Shown: positions 44,279 to 54,610, numbered from the stretch's first letter. The stretch is 64,000 bases of DNA from an uncultured Gammaproteobacteria bacterium (GCA_913063125.1 CAJXZM010000001.1:62001-126000); one strand, 5' to 3'. Numbers and translations are program-made. The notes: generated from the letters alone by a model not told the origin.

Positions 44279-45589
44279 ATGCAGCGTTTATTACTCAAAC
44301 AGCTTGAGGATTGGATCGGTTTATCAAGCCGTAAACCGATATTGCTCGATGGTGCTAGGCAGTCGGGTAAGTCGTATTTACTCAAAGAGCTTTTCGGCAA
44401 AGGTCATTTCCCTAAAGTACATGTAATAGATTTTTTGAAAACCCCCAAAGCTAGCGTGTTGTTTGATGAGAACTTGGAGCCAGAGCGCTGGGTTAATGAT
44501 CTGAGCTTGTTACTGAACACGGCGGTAAACCCCAGCGAAGATTTAATTATTTTAGATGAGGTAGGGGAGTGCCCAAGGGCCGTGCAGGCACTGAAGTTTA
44601 TTGCCGAGGAGCAACCCAGTTGGTTTGTCTGTGCCAGCGGCTCTAATATTGGTTTGTTAGATCATTTTCCTGTGGGTAAAGTACATGGCTTAACCCTTAG
44701 GCCGATGAATTTTGAAGAATTTATTATGGCCTTGGGCAGTGAGCAGCAGCAGGCAGCTTATCAGCTAATGGACAGGCGAGAGTTGGTGCATCGACAATTG
44801 TGGCCACTATTGATGGATTATTTTTATGTGGGTGGTATGCCCGAAGCGGTGGCTTGCTGGAAGCGGGCGCAGGGTGACAGCTTAATCGAACGCCGTCGTC
44901 GAGTTCGTAAGGTTCAGCAAGATATTTTGCAGGGTTATGAACGAGATTTTGGCAAGTATGCCGGTAAGGTTAATGCGCTGCATATTAATCAGGTATTTTC
45001 CAGCGTGGTGGGCCAGCTGCAAAAAAATATCGATGGTTCGGTTAGGCGTTATACTTTTAATCAAGTGATTGAAAAGAAAAAGTCTTATCGTGATTTTTCC
45101 AACATTATTGACTGGTTAGAAAAAACGCACTTAGTTTCAAAAAGCTATGTCATCAATCAAAAACCACAATCACCCTTGAGAATGCAAAGAAAGGAAAGCT
45201 TCTTTAAGCTGTTTTATGTGGATGTGGGTTTATTGTGTTGTCAATTAGGTATTAGCGAGTCGGTGCTGGCTATGAAAGATATGATGTACAAAGGCCCGAT
45301 TGTTGAAAATTTTGTTCAAAATGAATTGCTGTCTTACGGACTTAGAGAAAGCTATAGCTGGCATGAAAATACCGCAGAAATTGAATTTGTTTTAGACACC
45401 GCAGCCGGTATTGTGCCGATAGAAGTTAAGGCGGGTAAAAATACCCAAGCAAAGAGTTTGAAATCGTATAATTCGCGTTACGCACCGCCCATAACTATGA
45501 AATTAATCGGTGCTGTGGGGGGTAACTATACACATCAACGCGTGTTGCCGCTTTATTACACCAAGGCATTAGTGGAATTTATCGAGTGA
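44279..45589 (+). CDS. DUF4143-type ATPase (archaeal-type AAA ATPase family)
   Basis: 436 residues. N-terminal P-loop GARQSGKSYLLKEL (about 26-39), Walker B LIILDEVGECPRAVQAL, sensor CASGSNIGLL. The C-terminal DUF4143 domain carries GPIVENFVQNEL and ends with a PD-(D/E)xK nuclease-like stretch: AEIEFVLD...IVPIEVKAG, which contains the D/E and ExK pattern. Such proteins are scattered among genomes, often in variable regions, with no clear function. It precedes the tRNA-Arg. Confidence 0.85.
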   Translation: MQRLLLKQLEDWIGLSSRKPILLDGARQSGKSYLLKELFGKGHFPKVHVIDFLKTPKASVLFDENLEPERWVNDLSLLLNTAVNPSEDLIILDEVGECPRAVQALKFIAEEQPSWFVCASGSNIGLLDHFPVGKVHGLTLRPMNFEEFIMALGSEQQQAAYQLMDRRELVHRQLWPLLMDYFYVGGMPEAVACWKRAQGDSLIERRRRVRKVQQDILQGYERDFGKYAGKVNALHINQVFSSVVGQLQKNIDGSVRRYTFNQVIEKKKSYRDFSNIIDWLEKTHLVSKSYVINQKPQSPLRMQRKESFFKLFYVDVGLLCCQLGISESVLAMKDMMYKGPIVENFVQNELLSYGLRESYSWHENTAEIEFVLDTAAGIVPIEVKAGKNTQAKSLKSYNSRYAPPITMKLIGAVGGNYTHQRVLPLYYTKALVEFIE

Positions 45590-45620
45590 TTTTTCAAATC
45601 GACGGTTTTATAAGAAAAAA

Positions 45621-45666
45621 TGGTGCCCCCGAGACGATTCGAACGTCCGACCTGCCCCTTAGGAGG
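45621..45666 (-). repeat. 3' half-copy of tRNA-Arg(CCT), candidate att remnant
   Basis: The first 19 bases are identical to the 3' end of the full tRNA at 45756, followed by one mismatch and a further 12 identical bases (GAACGTCCGACC). The anticodon loop CTCCTAA is kept, but the stem bases differ and no 5' half follows. It encodes the terminal CCA. This fits a displaced original 3' half left by integration in the anticodon-arm region. Only about 90 bp lies between the copies, so any element has gone. Confidence 0.65.
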
Positions 45667-45755
45667 GGGGTGGGGTATCTTGTATGGCTTGTTCTGTATG
45701 GGCTGTAGCTACTTGTTTTGATTTGGTGACCGTTTGGTGATCTTGCCAAAGTGTT

Positions 45756-45832
45756 TGGTGCCCCCGAGACGATTTGAACGTCCGACCCTTCGCTTAGGAG
45801 GCAAATGCTCTATCCAGCTGAGCTACGGGGGC
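45756..45832 (-). tRNA. tRNA-Arg (anticodon CCT)
   Basis: 77 nt on the minus strand, starting GCCCCCG and ending CGGGGGCACCA with an encoded CCA. The acceptor stem GCCCCCG/CGGGGGC, D arm, anticodon loop CTCCTAA and T arm with GTTCAAATC are all consistent. The anticodon CCT reads AGG arginine codons. Only its 3' half has a second copy nearby. Confidence 0.93.
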
Positions 45833-46037
45833 GTAGTGACGGGGACTATATCAGTTGATTGATTAAAGTTGAACAGATTCAACTCCAATTGTTTCAAAAA
45901 ATGTGCATTCAATATTTGTGATGCACTCATATTAGTGGGTGGGGTTATTCATTCATGGGTAAATGCACTTCATTCAAGCACTTGTTGCTCGCACTACATG
46001 GGGGCGCTACACTGCAACTCATTGAAATGAATAATAA

Positions 46038-46056
46038 ATGATCACTTACTGATCAT
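46038..46056. promoter_or_regulatory. Dyad before hsdM
   Basis: ATGATCA (46038-46044), CTTAC, TGATCAT (46050-46056): a perfect 7-bp inverted repeat ending 28 bp before the hsdM start. It may be an operator for the operon, but no regulator is identified. Confidence 0.3.
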
Positions 46057-46083
46057 GTGAAACAGCAATTGGAACCCCGTTAA

Positions 46084-47805
46084 ATGAGCGCAACGTTAAC
46101 CCTTCAACAACTTGAATCCTTCCTGTGGGAAACTGCGGACATATTACGTGGCAACATGGATGCATCCGAATTCAAAGATTATATATTCGGCATGATGTTC
46201 TTAAAGCGTCTTAGTGATGCTTTTGATGAATCCCGTGAGGGTGTCATTGTCCATTACCTCGATAAAGGTAAATCACAAGCACAAGCTGAAGAATTGGCTG
46301 AAGATGAAGATGAATACGATAGTACGTTCTTCATCCCAGAGAATGCCCGATGGGGCACGCTGAAGGATTTAAAGCATGACATCGGTGCCGAACTCAACAA
46401 AGCTACTGAAGCCATTGAAGAGCACAACTCAAGCCTTGAAGGTGTGTTGGTTACCATCGATTTCAACATCAAGAACAAGTTGTCCGATAAGAAATTACGT
46501 GACCTACTGTCCCACTTCAGTCAGCACCGTTTACGCAATTGCGATTTTGAACGCCCTGATCTTTTGGGTACAGCATACGAATATTTAATCAAAATGTTCG
46601 CGGATTCAGCCGGAAAAAAAGGAGGCGAATTTTATACACCATCGGAAGTAGTTCAATTATTGGTGTCATTGTTAAAGCCCCATGAAGGAATGCGTATCTA
46701 TGACCCCACAGCGGGTTCTGGCGGTATGTTGGTGCAAACCCGCAACTACTTAGCCAACCACAAAGAAAATGCCGCTAACCTATCGTTGTTCGGTCAAGAA
46801 ATGAATTTGAATACATGGGCTATCTGCAAGATGAATATGTTCTTGCATGGTGTGATCAGCGCAGACATTCGCAAGGGCGATACATTGCGAGCCCCACAGC
46901 ATAAAGAACACGGAGAGTTGCAAGTTTTTGACCGTGTAATTGCTAACCCCCCTTTTAGCTTAAAGAAATGGGGCAAGGATGAAGCTGATAACGATGCGTA
47001 TGGTCGATTCCCTTATGGCACTCCACCGAAGGATGCCGGTGACTTCGCGTTTGTCCAACACATGATCGCCAGTTTGAACAATGAAGGTATGGCGGGTGTG
47101 GTAATGCCGCACGGTGTGTTATTCCGCGGTTCCAGTGAGAAAGTTATTCGCCAAGGCATATTGGACGATGATTTATTGGAAGCTGTTGTTGGGTTACCTG
47201 CGGGATTGTTCTATGGCACCGGTATCCCCGCATGCTTGTTGATAATCAATAAGAATAAGATGGCTGACCGTAAAGGTAAGGTATTGTTCATCAATAGTGA
47301 ACTGGAATACGAAGAAGGTAAAAACCAGAACAAACTTCGTGAACAGGATATTGCCAAAATTGTTGATACCTTCGATAACTACACAGAGATCAAGCGTTAT
47401 TCCAAGGTGGTGCCGTTAGCCGATATTGCAGAAAACGATTACAACCTGAATATCCGACGTTATGCAGATACATCGCCGCCACCTGAAATATTTGATGTGC
47501 GCGCGATCCTGCACGGTGGCATACCAGTACGAGAAGTTGAAGGTGAATACATTCAGGAAGAAATATTGGCTGAGTTTGATGTGTCGACGGTGTTTGACCG
47601 CGACGGTGATTACTACACGTTTAAAACTGATATTGAAAACAAAGAAGTTATTCACGATGTTGCTGGTGATGTAGATGCCAAGGTGATTACGCAGTTGGAA
47701 CGATGGTGGGACAAATATCGTGTGTCGTTGCATGAACTGGATGATCAGGTGGCGACGGCGGAAGTTGTGATGAAAGGATTCTTGTCGGAGTTGGGTTATG
47801 CGTAA
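46084..47805 (+). CDS. hsdM: Type I restriction-modification system, DNA methyltransferase subunit M
   Basis: 573 residues. The N-terminal helical domain ([20 protein letters not shown]) is standard. The methyltransferase part shows [17 protein letters not shown], the SAM site [12 protein letters not shown] and the catalytic NPPF of N6-adenine methyltransferases. With HsdS it methylates host DNA; with HsdR it restricts unmodified DNA. The stop overlaps hsdS by 8 bp. Length is usual. First gene of hsdMSR. Confidence 0.95.
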   Translation: MSATLTLQQLESFLWETADILRGNMDASEFKDYIFGMMFLKRLSDAFDESREGVIVHYLDKGKSQAQAEELAEDEDEYDSTFFIPENARWGTLKDLKHDIGAELNKATEAIEEHNSSLEGVLVTIDFNIKNKLSDKKLRDLLSHFSQHRLRNCDFERPDLLGTAYEYLIKMFADSAGKKGGEFYTPSEVVQLLVSLLKPHEGMRIYDPTAGSGGMLVQTRNYLANHKENAANLSLFGQEMNLNTWAICKMNMFLHGVISADIRKGDTLRAPQHKEHGELQVFDRVIANPPFSLKKWGKDEADNDAYGRFPYGTPPKDAGDFAFVQHMIASLNNEGMAGVVMPHGVLFRGSSEKVIRQGILDDDLLEAVVGLPAGLFYGTGIPACLLIINKNKMADRKGKVLFINSELEYEEGKNQNKLREQDIAKIVDTFDNYTEIKRYSKVVPLADIAENDYNLNIRRYADTSPPPEIFDVRAILHGGIPVREVEGEYIQEEILAEFDVSTVFDRDGDYYTFKTDIENKEVIHDVAGDVDAKVITQLERWWDKYRVSLHELDDQVATAEVVMKGFLSELGYA

Positions 47806-49066
47806 CGCGGTTCCCGATGGGTGGCAGTATTTAAAAGTTGGTAACGCGATTGATTCTTCGGATGGAGGGGTTAGCGTAAATTCGGAAAATAGAGTTAAAA
47901 GTTGTAAAGAGTTTGGGATTCTTAAGACGAGTTCTGTTGTGGATGGGCGCTTTTATCCGCAAGAACACAAAGCGATTTTTAACCACGAACTAGAAAGGGC
48001 ATCGACAAACCCAAAAAAGGATCACATTCTATTTAGTCGTATGAATACTCCTATATTGGTTGGGCAAAGTGGGTTCGTGGATAGAGATTATGATGATTTG
48101 TTCTTGCCAGACCGACTATGGCAATTAAAGGTGAATGAATGTTACAGCCCTAAGTGGTTAAGCTATACATTGCGATCCCAAATTGTTGTTAAGCATATAA
48201 CTGATGCGGCAACGGGCACCAGTAACACTATGAAGAATATAGCTAAGCCCAATTTAATGGCTATACCAATGCTGTGCCCCCCACTACCCGAACAACGAAA
48301 AATCGCTGCAATCCTATCGTCCGTTGACGATGTGATAGAAAAGACCCAAGCGCAAATCAACAAATTGAAAGACCTAAAAGTCGGCATGATGCAAGAATTG
48401 TTGACCAAGGGTATCGGTCACACTGAATTCAAGGATTCTCCGGTTGGGCGTATACCGGTTGGGTGGGAAGTTGTTCGTTTAGGCGAAATATACACAAAAA
48501 TAATAGTGGGCTACGTTGGTAGCGTGAATGAGTATTATTGTGATAAAGAGGATGGCGTTCCGTTTTATCGAACTCTTAATATACGTGATGGCTATATCCG
48601 GAATGAACCGGTTAAATATGTAACGACGACTTTCAACGATAAAAATAAAAAATCACAGATTTTTAATGAAGATATTTTGATAGCAAGGGTCGGCGCAAAT
48701 CTTGGAATGACTTGTAAGGTTACAGGGGTTATAGGTACTGCAAATATCGCGAATGCTATTATCATCAAGTCTGTTAAAACAGCGTCTTCAGATTTTTATA
48801 TGGAGTATATACGTTCCGATTTTGGACAGCGGCAAATTAATTCGGGGGCAGCTGGTGGGGCACAAGGTGTATTCAATACTAAATTGGCTCAAGAACTTAT
48901 TGTTCCAGTGCCTCCCGTCAAAGAACAAACAGACATTGCTGATAAGTTGTTGTCACTTGATGTTGTTATCAATCGTAATGAAAAAAAGCTAAGTCACCAG
49001 AAAATGCTCAAAAAAGCCTTAATGCAAGACCTATTAACCGGAAAAGTACGTGTCACGGTAGATTAA
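47798..49066 (+). CDS. hsdS: Type I restriction-modification system, specificity subunit S
   Basis: 422 residues with two target-recognition domains (about 1-160 and 225-380) separated by conserved helical repeats: [20 protein letters not shown] with [14 protein letters not shown], and in the second half [18 protein letters not shown] with [10 protein letters not shown]. The domain order is usual. The recognition domains are variable and not matched to a known target sequence. The gene overlaps hsdM and ends one base before hsdR starts. Confidence 0.93.
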   Translation: MRNAVPDGWQYLKVGNAIDSSDGGVSVNSENRVKSCKEFGILKTSSVVDGRFYPQEHKAIFNHELERASTNPKKDHILFSRMNTPILVGQSGFVDRDYDDLFLPDRLWQLKVNECYSPKWLSYTLRSQIVVKHITDAATGTSNTMKNIAKPNLMAIPMLCPPLPEQRKIAAILSSVDDVIEKTQAQINKLKDLKVGMMQELLTKGIGHTEFKDSPVGRIPVGWEVVRLGEIYTKIIVGYVGSVNEYYCDKEDGVPFYRTLNIRDGYIRNEPVKYVTTTFNDKNKKSQIFNEDILIARVGANLGMTCKVTGVIGTANIANAIIIKSVKTASSDFYMEYIRSDFGQRQINSGAAGGAQGVFNTKLAQELIVPVPPVKEQTDIADKLLSLDVVINRNEKKLSHQKMLKKALMQDLLTGKVRVTVD

Positions 49067-49067
49067 T

Positions 49068-52000
49068 ATGTTTCAGGATGAATACGACAAGGTAGAAGAA
49101 CCCGCCATTGAACAGTTAAAGCAACTGGGCTGGCAATACGTTCACGGTGCCGAATTAACACCAGACAAGTCCAGCGAGCGTGCATACTACCGTGATGTTG
49201 TGTTGGTGCAACGTTTGGAAGAATCCATCAAACGCATCAATCCGTGGATCAGTGAAGAAAACTTGCGCAAAGTCATGCGCGAATTGACCCATCCCGTCTT
49301 TGCTGGGTTGATGGAATACAATAATGCCATCTACCAAACGTTGGTCAATTACATATCCGTTGAACAGGATTTGGGCAAGGGGCGAAAAGGTCAAACCGTC
49401 AAGGTCATCGATTTTGACAACCCTGATAATAACGAATTTCTATGCACGAACCAATTTAAGATTGAGGGTGTAAACCAGAATATTATCCCTGATATTGTGT
49501 GCTTCGTGAATGGATTGCCGTTGGCGGTGATCGAATGTAAGTCACCATACATATCCAGCCCAATGGCTGAAGGTGTCAATCAGTTACGCCGATACGCCAA
49601 CCTTCGCAACCCTGAGACCGATGAAGGTGCACAGCGATTGTTCTGGTACAACCAGCTAATGGTATCCACATGTCGCGATCAAGCCAAGGTAGGCACCATA
49701 TCGTCCACTGGGCAACATTATGGTGATTGGAAAGACGCTTACCCGTTCACGGATAGTGACTTGCTCAACTTAGGTAAGCCTGTCGCCCATAAAGTTCAGG
49801 ATGTGCCGTCACCAGCTTACCTAGCGAATGCCAAAGCCGTAGCCGGTTTGGGTGAAGTGACCGCACAACAGCGGTTATTGGCTGGCATGTTCAATCGTGA
49901 AAGTTTCTTGGACATAGTTCAAAACTTTGTCATCTATGAACCTGTAGATGGTCGACTGATTAAGAAGGTTGCCCGGTATCAACAGTTTCGTGCAGTCAAC
50001 AAAGTGATGGAACGCCTTAAAGCAGGCAAGAATCGTAAGGAAAAATCTGGAGTGGTATGGCATACCCAAGGATCAGGAAAGTCGCTGACGATGGTTATGC
50101 TGGCTGTGAAGATGCGCCGTGACCCTGAACTTCAACAATACAAATTGGTGTTCATCACCGATCGCACCCAGCTAGATGAACAATTATCCAATACTTTCCG
50201 TGATGCCCAAGGTGAAACGGTGTACAACGCGGGTTCAGTGGCGGAACTAAGAACATTGTTGAAGAAAGACTCATCCGATCTGGTTACCGCCATGGTGCAG
50301 AAGTTTCAGGATGCAGAAAAAGAAGGTGGGTTCGAAGATTTAAACCCCAGTGACAAGATCATTGTATTAGCGGATGAAGCCCACCGCACCCAATTTGGTG
50401 GCTTGGCAATGACAATCAATGCCGCATTACCGAATGCACCCAAGATTGGTTTCACTGGTACGCCATTGTTAAAAACTCAACAGATGGATAAAGCCTTCGG
50501 TGGGTATATCGACATGTACAAAATTAATGAAGCCGTTGCGGATGGTGCAACAGTGCGGATTTTGTATGAAGGTCGGGAGGTTAAATCAGAAGTTGCCGGA
50601 GATTCACTGGATAATTTGTTTGATGAATATTTTGCCGATAAGACCGATGAGCAAAAACGTGAGATCAAAAAGAAATACGGCGTGGAAAAAGCCGTTCGTG
50701 AAGCCCCTGCGCGTATTCGTTGGGTGTGCATTGATCTATTAAAGCATTACCGGGAACATATCCAGCCCAATGGGTTTAAAGCCATGATCGTGGTTGGCAG
50801 TCGTCACGCGGCAACTATTTTCAAGGAAATGCTGGATGAATTAGAAGCACCACCATCGGAGGTGATCATCAGTGGCGATCACAATGATGAACAGTACATT
50901 GCCAAGTATTCGGATATTGGCAGAGCCGCGTTCAATAAGAATAAAAAACCAGATATAGCCCCAGTGCGTATGCAAAAGGCGATCATCAACGATTTTACAA
51001 AACCTTTAAAGGAAGATCCCACAGCATTCCTAATTGTGAAGGATATGTTGTTAACCGGTTTTGACGCCCCTATTGCGCAAGTCATGTATATCGATCGGAA
51101 GTTGCAGGATCATACGTTGATGCAGGCTATCGCCCGAGTGAACCGAACATACAAAGGTAAGGACTGTGGGTTCGTCGTTGACTATCATGGGTTATCTGAA
51201 CACCTGAAGGATGCGCTAGACCTATTTACCACCGATGATGTGGAAGGCACGTACCAGTCATTAAAAGATGAAATACCCAAGTTGAAGGCATGTCATACCC
51301 GTGCCATATCGTTCTTCAAGGGGGTAAAGGGTAAAGATGTTGATGACTATGTGTTGGTGTTGAAGAATGAAGATATTCGTGCCCAATTTGAAATAGCGTT
51401 TAAACGTTTCGCAAAACAAATGGACGTTATATTACCGGATGCCGCCGCTAAACCATTTATAGCTGATATGAAGCTATTGGGTAAAGTACATCATGCAGCC
51501 AAAACCAAGTATCGTGATGAAGGCATGGACATATCTGATGCCGGTGAAAAAGTTCGTCAACTTGTCGACCAGCACATATTAAGTACCGGTGTTGACCCAA
51601 AGATTCCACCAATTGATCTATTGGCGGCAAACTTTAAAGAATCAGTTGATAAAGAAAAATCTTCTGAGTCCAAGGCATCTGAAGTTGAATCTGCGATCAA
51701 GCACCACCTCACTGTCAATCTGGATGAAGACCCTGAATATTATAAATCGCTCAGTTTGCGCCTACGGGACATTATCGAAAAAACGGCGGGTAAATGGGAT
51801 CAGCAATTAGAAATGTTATTGGATTTAGTTGGTACCATTGAAACAGGGCATCAACAGGCGGCAACTGAACTCGGGTTATCCGAAACTGAATTTTCTTTCT
51901 ATAACATACTGGTAAGTGAGATTGCGCGCGCTCGGGATGATGATGTGCTCGATGAAGATGTTCATGATGAAGTTATCAGCACAACTAAAGCATTGGTTGA

Positions 52001-52175
52001 AATGTTTAATGAGGCAACAGGTATCGTGGATTTCTTTATGAAACAAGACGAGATGAAACGTGTCCAAAAGAATATCAAGCGTACTATTGTTGAGTGCAGT
52101 TTCGATGATCCCGACTTGCGGAAAGCCGTGATGGATCGTTTCATGGATTTAGCAAAAACGAAGTTCGGTAAGTGA
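49068..52175 (+). CDS. hsdR: Type I restriction-modification system, restriction subunit R
   Basis: 1035 residues. The N-terminal nuclease domain has the PD-(D/E)xK pattern IPDIVCFVNGLPLAVIECKS. The translocase starts at about 330 with SGVVWHTQGSGKSLTMVML (Walker A) and VLADEAHRTQFGG (DEAH-type), and GFTGTPLL follows; motif VI is seen in QAIARVNRTYKGK. It cuts DNA at a distance after translocation. It is linked to hsdS by one base and overlaps the metallopeptidase gene by 4 bp (GTGA). Confidence 0.95.
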   Translation: MFQDEYDKVEEPAIEQLKQLGWQYVHGAELTPDKSSERAYYRDVVLVQRLEESIKRINPWISEENLRKVMRELTHPVFAGLMEYNNAIYQTLVNYISVEQDLGKGRKGQTVKVIDFDNPDNNEFLCTNQFKIEGVNQNIIPDIVCFVNGLPLAVIECKSPYISSPMAEGVNQLRRYANLRNPETDEGAQRLFWYNQLMVSTCRDQAKVGTISSTGQHYGDWKDAYPFTDSDLLNLGKPVAHKVQDVPSPAYLANAKAVAGLGEVTAQQRLLAGMFNRESFLDIVQNFVIYEPVDGRLIKKVARYQQFRAVNKVMERLKAGKNRKEKSGVVWHTQGSGKSLTMVMLAVKMRRDPELQQYKLVFITDRTQLDEQLSNTFRDAQGETVYNAGSVAELRTLLKKDSSDLVTAMVQKFQDAEKEGGFEDLNPSDKIIVLADEAHRTQFGGLAMTINAALPNAPKIGFTGTPLLKTQQMDKAFGGYIDMYKINEAVADGATVRILYEGREVKSEVAGDSLDNLFDEYFADKTDEQKREIKKKYGVEKAVREAPARIRWVCIDLLKHYREHIQPNGFKAMIVVGSRHAATIFKEMLDELEAPPSEVIISGDHNDEQYIAKYSDIGRAAFNKNKKPDIAPVRMQKAIINDFTKPLKEDPTAFLIVKDMLLTGFDAPIAQVMYIDRKLQDHTLMQAIARVNRTYKGKDCGFVVDYHGLSEHLKDALDLFTTDDVEGTYQSLKDEIPKLKACHTRAISFFKGVKGKDVDDYVLVLKNEDIRAQFEIAFKRFAKQMDVILPDAAAKPFIADMKLLGKVHHAAKTKYRDEGMDISDAGEKVRQLVDQHILSTGVDPKIPPIDLLAANFKESVDKEKSSESKASEVESAIKHHLTVNLDEDPEYYKSLSLRLRDIIEKTAGKWDQQLEMLLDLVGTIETGHQQAATELGLSETEFSFYNILVSEIARARDDDVLDEDVHDEVISTTKALVEMFNEATGIVDFFMKQDEMKRVQKNIKRTIVECSFDDPDLRKAVMDRFMDLAKTKFGK

Positions 52176-52888
52176 CCGCGTTGATGAAGCCTGAGTATAT
52201 CCAAGGCAATGACTTCATAGCAGAGGTCATCCGAACCCAGCGCACCAAGTCCGCTACCATCAAGGTAGTGGATGGCATTGTGTCGATTGTTGTGCCGCGT
52301 GGGTTATCCGGCGAACGTATTGATCAATTGCTAAAAGATAAGAAAAAATGGATCAAAGAGAAAGTCACCCATTACAACGCCAGTGTTCCGGTGAGTACCA
52401 AGCAATATGTATCAGGTGAGGTGTTTTCCTACCTTGGGCGCAATTATCGCCTCAAGGTTGTTCGCGGTGCGTTTTCGCCGGTAAAGCTCGTACACGGCTA
52501 TTTGGTGGCTACATTGCCCAATGGTGCCGATCAACCACTGATGGTGCGTAATGCTATTGCGGGTTGGTACCGTTATCGGGCGGAAGAGAAATTACGCGAG
52601 AAGGTTGCACGGTATTCTAAGATTGTTGGTGTTGAGCCACGATCGGTTGGGATCAAAACCTTTAAGTCCCGCTGGGGCAGCTGTTCTTCCAAGGGTGATG
52701 TTGACATCAATTGGAAGATTATCGCTGCACCAACGCGCGTGGTGGATTACGTGGTGGTGCATGAGCTTTCTCATTTAATGCAACATGACCATTCGCCTAA
52801 GTTCTGGAAACTGGTTGAACGTGTGATACCGAATTATATGAACTGTAAAGAATGGTTGAAGGTAAATGGTGGGGAGTTGGGGGTGTGA
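52172..52888 (+). CDS. YgjP-like (DUF45/M48-type) metallopeptidase of the R-M operon
   Basis: 238 residues from a GTG overlapping the hsdR stop; an ATG lies at 52184. The zinc site HELSHLMQHDHSPKFW (HExxH plus downstream His) is at about 198-210, with KSRWGSCSSKGDVDINWKII before it, as in the DUF45 (SprT/WLM-like) family. These proteins often sit in type I restriction operons, but their role is not clear. Cytoplasmic and without a signal peptide. Confidence 0.88.
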   Translation: MTALMKPEYIQGNDFIAEVIRTQRTKSATIKVVDGIVSIVVPRGLSGERIDQLLKDKKKWIKEKVTHYNASVPVSTKQYVSGEVFSYLGRNYRLKVVRGAFSPVKLVHGYLVATLPNGADQPLMVRNAIAGWYRYRAEEKLREKVARYSKIVGVEPRSVGIKTFKSRWGSCSSKGDVDINWKIIAAPTRVVDYVVVHELSHLMQHDHSPKFWKLVERVIPNYMNCKEWLKVNGGELGV

Positions 52889-52959
52889 CGACCTTCTTAG
52901 TAGGATATAATGCTGTTTTCAGTTACGTTAATAGCGTCAGCTGACTTTAGGGAGTAATC

Positions 52960-53148
52960 ATGACTGAACGACCTAGTAAAGAAAAAATACCCAAGTTGAG
53001 TCCAGAAGATCAATCCTTTCTGAATGGGATGGATGCCACGTTTGACGATCCGAACTTCGTTGAAAACTTCGAAAAGGAAAATGAAGAATTCAAACGTAAC
53101 CATGCAGAGAGACTCAAAAAGATTGAAGAGCAACGTTTAGCAAAGTAG
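52960..53148 (+). CDS. Small charged protein
   Basis: 62 residues from the ATG at 52960 with GGGAG upstream. Rich in Lys and Glu with a C-terminal helix (NHAERLKKIEEQRLAK) and a central LSPEDQSFLNGMDATFDDPN motif. No known family is recognised. It is the last plus-strand gene before a convergent unit. Confidence 0.5.
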   Translation: MTERPSKEKIPKLSPEDQSFLNGMDATFDDPNFVENFEKENEEFKRNHAERLKKIEEQRLAK

Positions 53149-53307
53149 TTATCCTTTTTAAGTGATTTTCGACAGTCCCGTGTGTTATGAATGCTCGTAG
53201 ATTACGAGTTATCGACGGACATCCTATAATCTCTAATTGCAGTAAATTGGTGCAGGGGCAATGAACCGCTGACCAGTCACTACCCCAAACTATGTTCTGT
53301 CCAGAAA

Positions 53308-53691
53308 TTAAAAATCTAAGGTGTGTTCTTCACCTTCAATGCCGACCCAATGTACAGAGTATTCATCAATCGAAAATACTTCATGTTTTTTGCTTTCAAC
53401 CTCAAGCATTGTGAAAAAGATATCGATAAATGTTGGGTGCACATTACCGTAATTGCCAAGGTCAATAATAACTTTTGTACCATACCCCATGACCTTGGAG
53501 GCGGCTCGCACCGCATCATCCAACCATAGGTCAATCAGGATAGCCGCCACAAATGGGTGGATTGGCGTGGACGGGTCAATATACTCACCGGGAACTAATT
53601 CTGGAGTGACCAGCTTTGTAACCTTGTTGAGATCACGCAATGAAGCTGTTTTTAGGGTGAAACGATTTGGGCTTATGCGTATATGTAACAT
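53308..53691 (-). CDS. Hypothetical protein in the RHH unit, 127 residues
   Basis: No signal peptide or span. The middle is hydrophobic (FVAAILIDLWLDDAV) with GYGTKVIIDLGNYG and an acidic C-terminus (VGIEGEEHTLDF). Not recognised. It has a ribosome site AGGTATT and lies 45 bp after the ribbon-helix-helix gene on the same strand, so the two probably form an operon, with this gene as the possible effector. A toxin-antitoxin reading is speculative. Confidence 0.5.
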   Translation of the reverse strand: MLHIRISPNRFTLKTASLRDLNKVTKLVTPELVPGEYIDPSTPIHPFVAAILIDLWLDDAVRAASKVMGYGTKVIIDLGNYGNVHPTFIDIFFTMLEVESKKHEVFSIDEYSVHWVGIEGEEHTLDF

Positions 53692-53736
53692 GTGTAATAC
53701 CTTTATTATTTTTATTTGTGGCTTTCTTAATGTGAG

Positions 53737-53925
53737 TTATCCGATAGCGACACTTAGTTCATCTTCAATATCGGTTTGAGGCGGTGTTGTTTTTATTAGT
53801 GCCGAGAGTGCGCAGCGAACCAGTTGAGACTGATTAAGACCTGTGCGATCGCTGAGGTCGGCAAGTTGTTTGCACGCTGTGAGCGGCAATGTGAAGCACT
53901 TGCGAACCATATGTGATTTGCTCAT
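53737..53925 (-). CDS. Ribbon-helix-helix (CopG/Arc-like) DNA-binding protein
   Basis: 62 residues. The pattern (RKCFTLPLTACKQLADLSDR, then TGLNQSQLVRCALSALIK) fits the ribbon-helix-helix fold, with a beta strand and two helices joined by a turn. Its ribosome site is AAGGTAA. A perfect 10-bp palindrome lies just upstream (53945-53970), as expected for autoregulation by such proteins. It is the first gene of a two-gene unit. Confidence 0.7.
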   Translation of the reverse strand: MSKSHMVRKCFTLPLTACKQLADLSDRTGLNQSQLVRCALSALIKTTPPQTDIEDELSVAIG

Positions 53926-54379
53926 GGTGTTTTTACCTTATGCTTGAGGTATGCCTTATTGCATACCTCACTGGTATATATGCAGCGAGTGCAGGTAATT
54001 TTGAAATTTGTTGAAAATAATTTGAAATGGATACTGGAAGTAACAAAATTATCGAAACCCGACGAGTGTGGAAGTTGATCGGTTCGCAACCAGTTGGTCT
54101 TGTAAATGAGGGGCGTGGGGTTTATTGAGGTTACACAGCAACTCAATGCCCTTTTTACGGGAGATTTGATATCGGTTGGATTTCATTTTGATATTGAAAC
54201 GACTTTTCGGCGGTATTGGGTAGCCCGGTTGTTCGAGGGGAACTTAGATCGGCGACGAAAGAAATATCCTTAAAGCCCCGTCAAGGGTTGAAATTCATAG
54301 AAACAACCACAATGCATGAAGGGTGATCTGGGTTTTCTGCACCAGATAGCGTGTTTTCACTATAGAAAAGGATAAGACC
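53926..54379. other. Gene-free interval around the RHH promoter
   Basis: 454 bp. It holds the RHH operator palindrome (53945-53970) and, at its right end, the presumed promoter of the DUF3892 and OLD genes. A reading frame of 74 codons on the minus strand (53922-54146) has no ribosome site and looks spurious. Confidence 0.4.
53945..53970 (-). promoter_or_regulatory. Palindromic operator of the RHH unit
   Basis: TGAGGTATGC (53945-53954), CTTATT, GCATACCTCA (53961-53970): a perfect 10-bp inverted repeat 20 bp before the start codon of the ribbon-helix-helix gene. This is the normal place for an autoregulatory site. Confidence 0.65.
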
Positions 54380-54610
54380 GTGGGTAAGAAAGTCATAGAT
54401 GCTAAAGAAGACAGTAAAGGTAACATCACCGCCGTGAAATTATCAGGGAACAGCACATACACCCCAGTTGAAACAGCTATGGATATGGCTGACAAGGGGC
54501 AGATAGATAATGCTCATACAGTTCGCCCAAAGAACGGTGCGAAAGATCATCTAAGGACCAATCCAGATAAACGGAAAGGTAATAATTTGGATGAAATGGC
54601 GAAGGATTAA
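54380..54610 (+). CDS. DUF3892 family protein
   Basis: 76 residues from a GTG with AAAAGGATAAG upstream. The pattern (VIDAKEDSKGNITAVKLSGN, TPVETAMDMADKGQIDNAH, NPDKRKGNNLDEMAKD) is that of DUF3892. The family is small, soluble and of unknown function. It lies 44 bp before the OLD gene on the same strand and may be part of one defence unit with it. Confidence 0.7.
   Translation: MGKKVIDAKEDSKGNITAVKLSGNSTYTPVETAMDMADKGQIDNAHTVRPKNGAKDHLRTNPDKRKGNNLDEMAKD

Larger units (their letters stand above)
45590..46083. other. Interval with tRNA and its half copy
   Basis: 494 bp. It contains the 3' half-copy of tRNA-Arg (45621-45666), the complete tRNA-Arg (45756-45832) and, from 45833, a region leading to hsdM with a dyad at 46038. 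No protein gene is visible. Confidence 0.6.

Noticed and set aside
53922-54146. 74-codon minus-strand frame before the RHH gene
   Set aside because: It covers the operator palindrome and promoter of the RHH unit and has unlikely composition.
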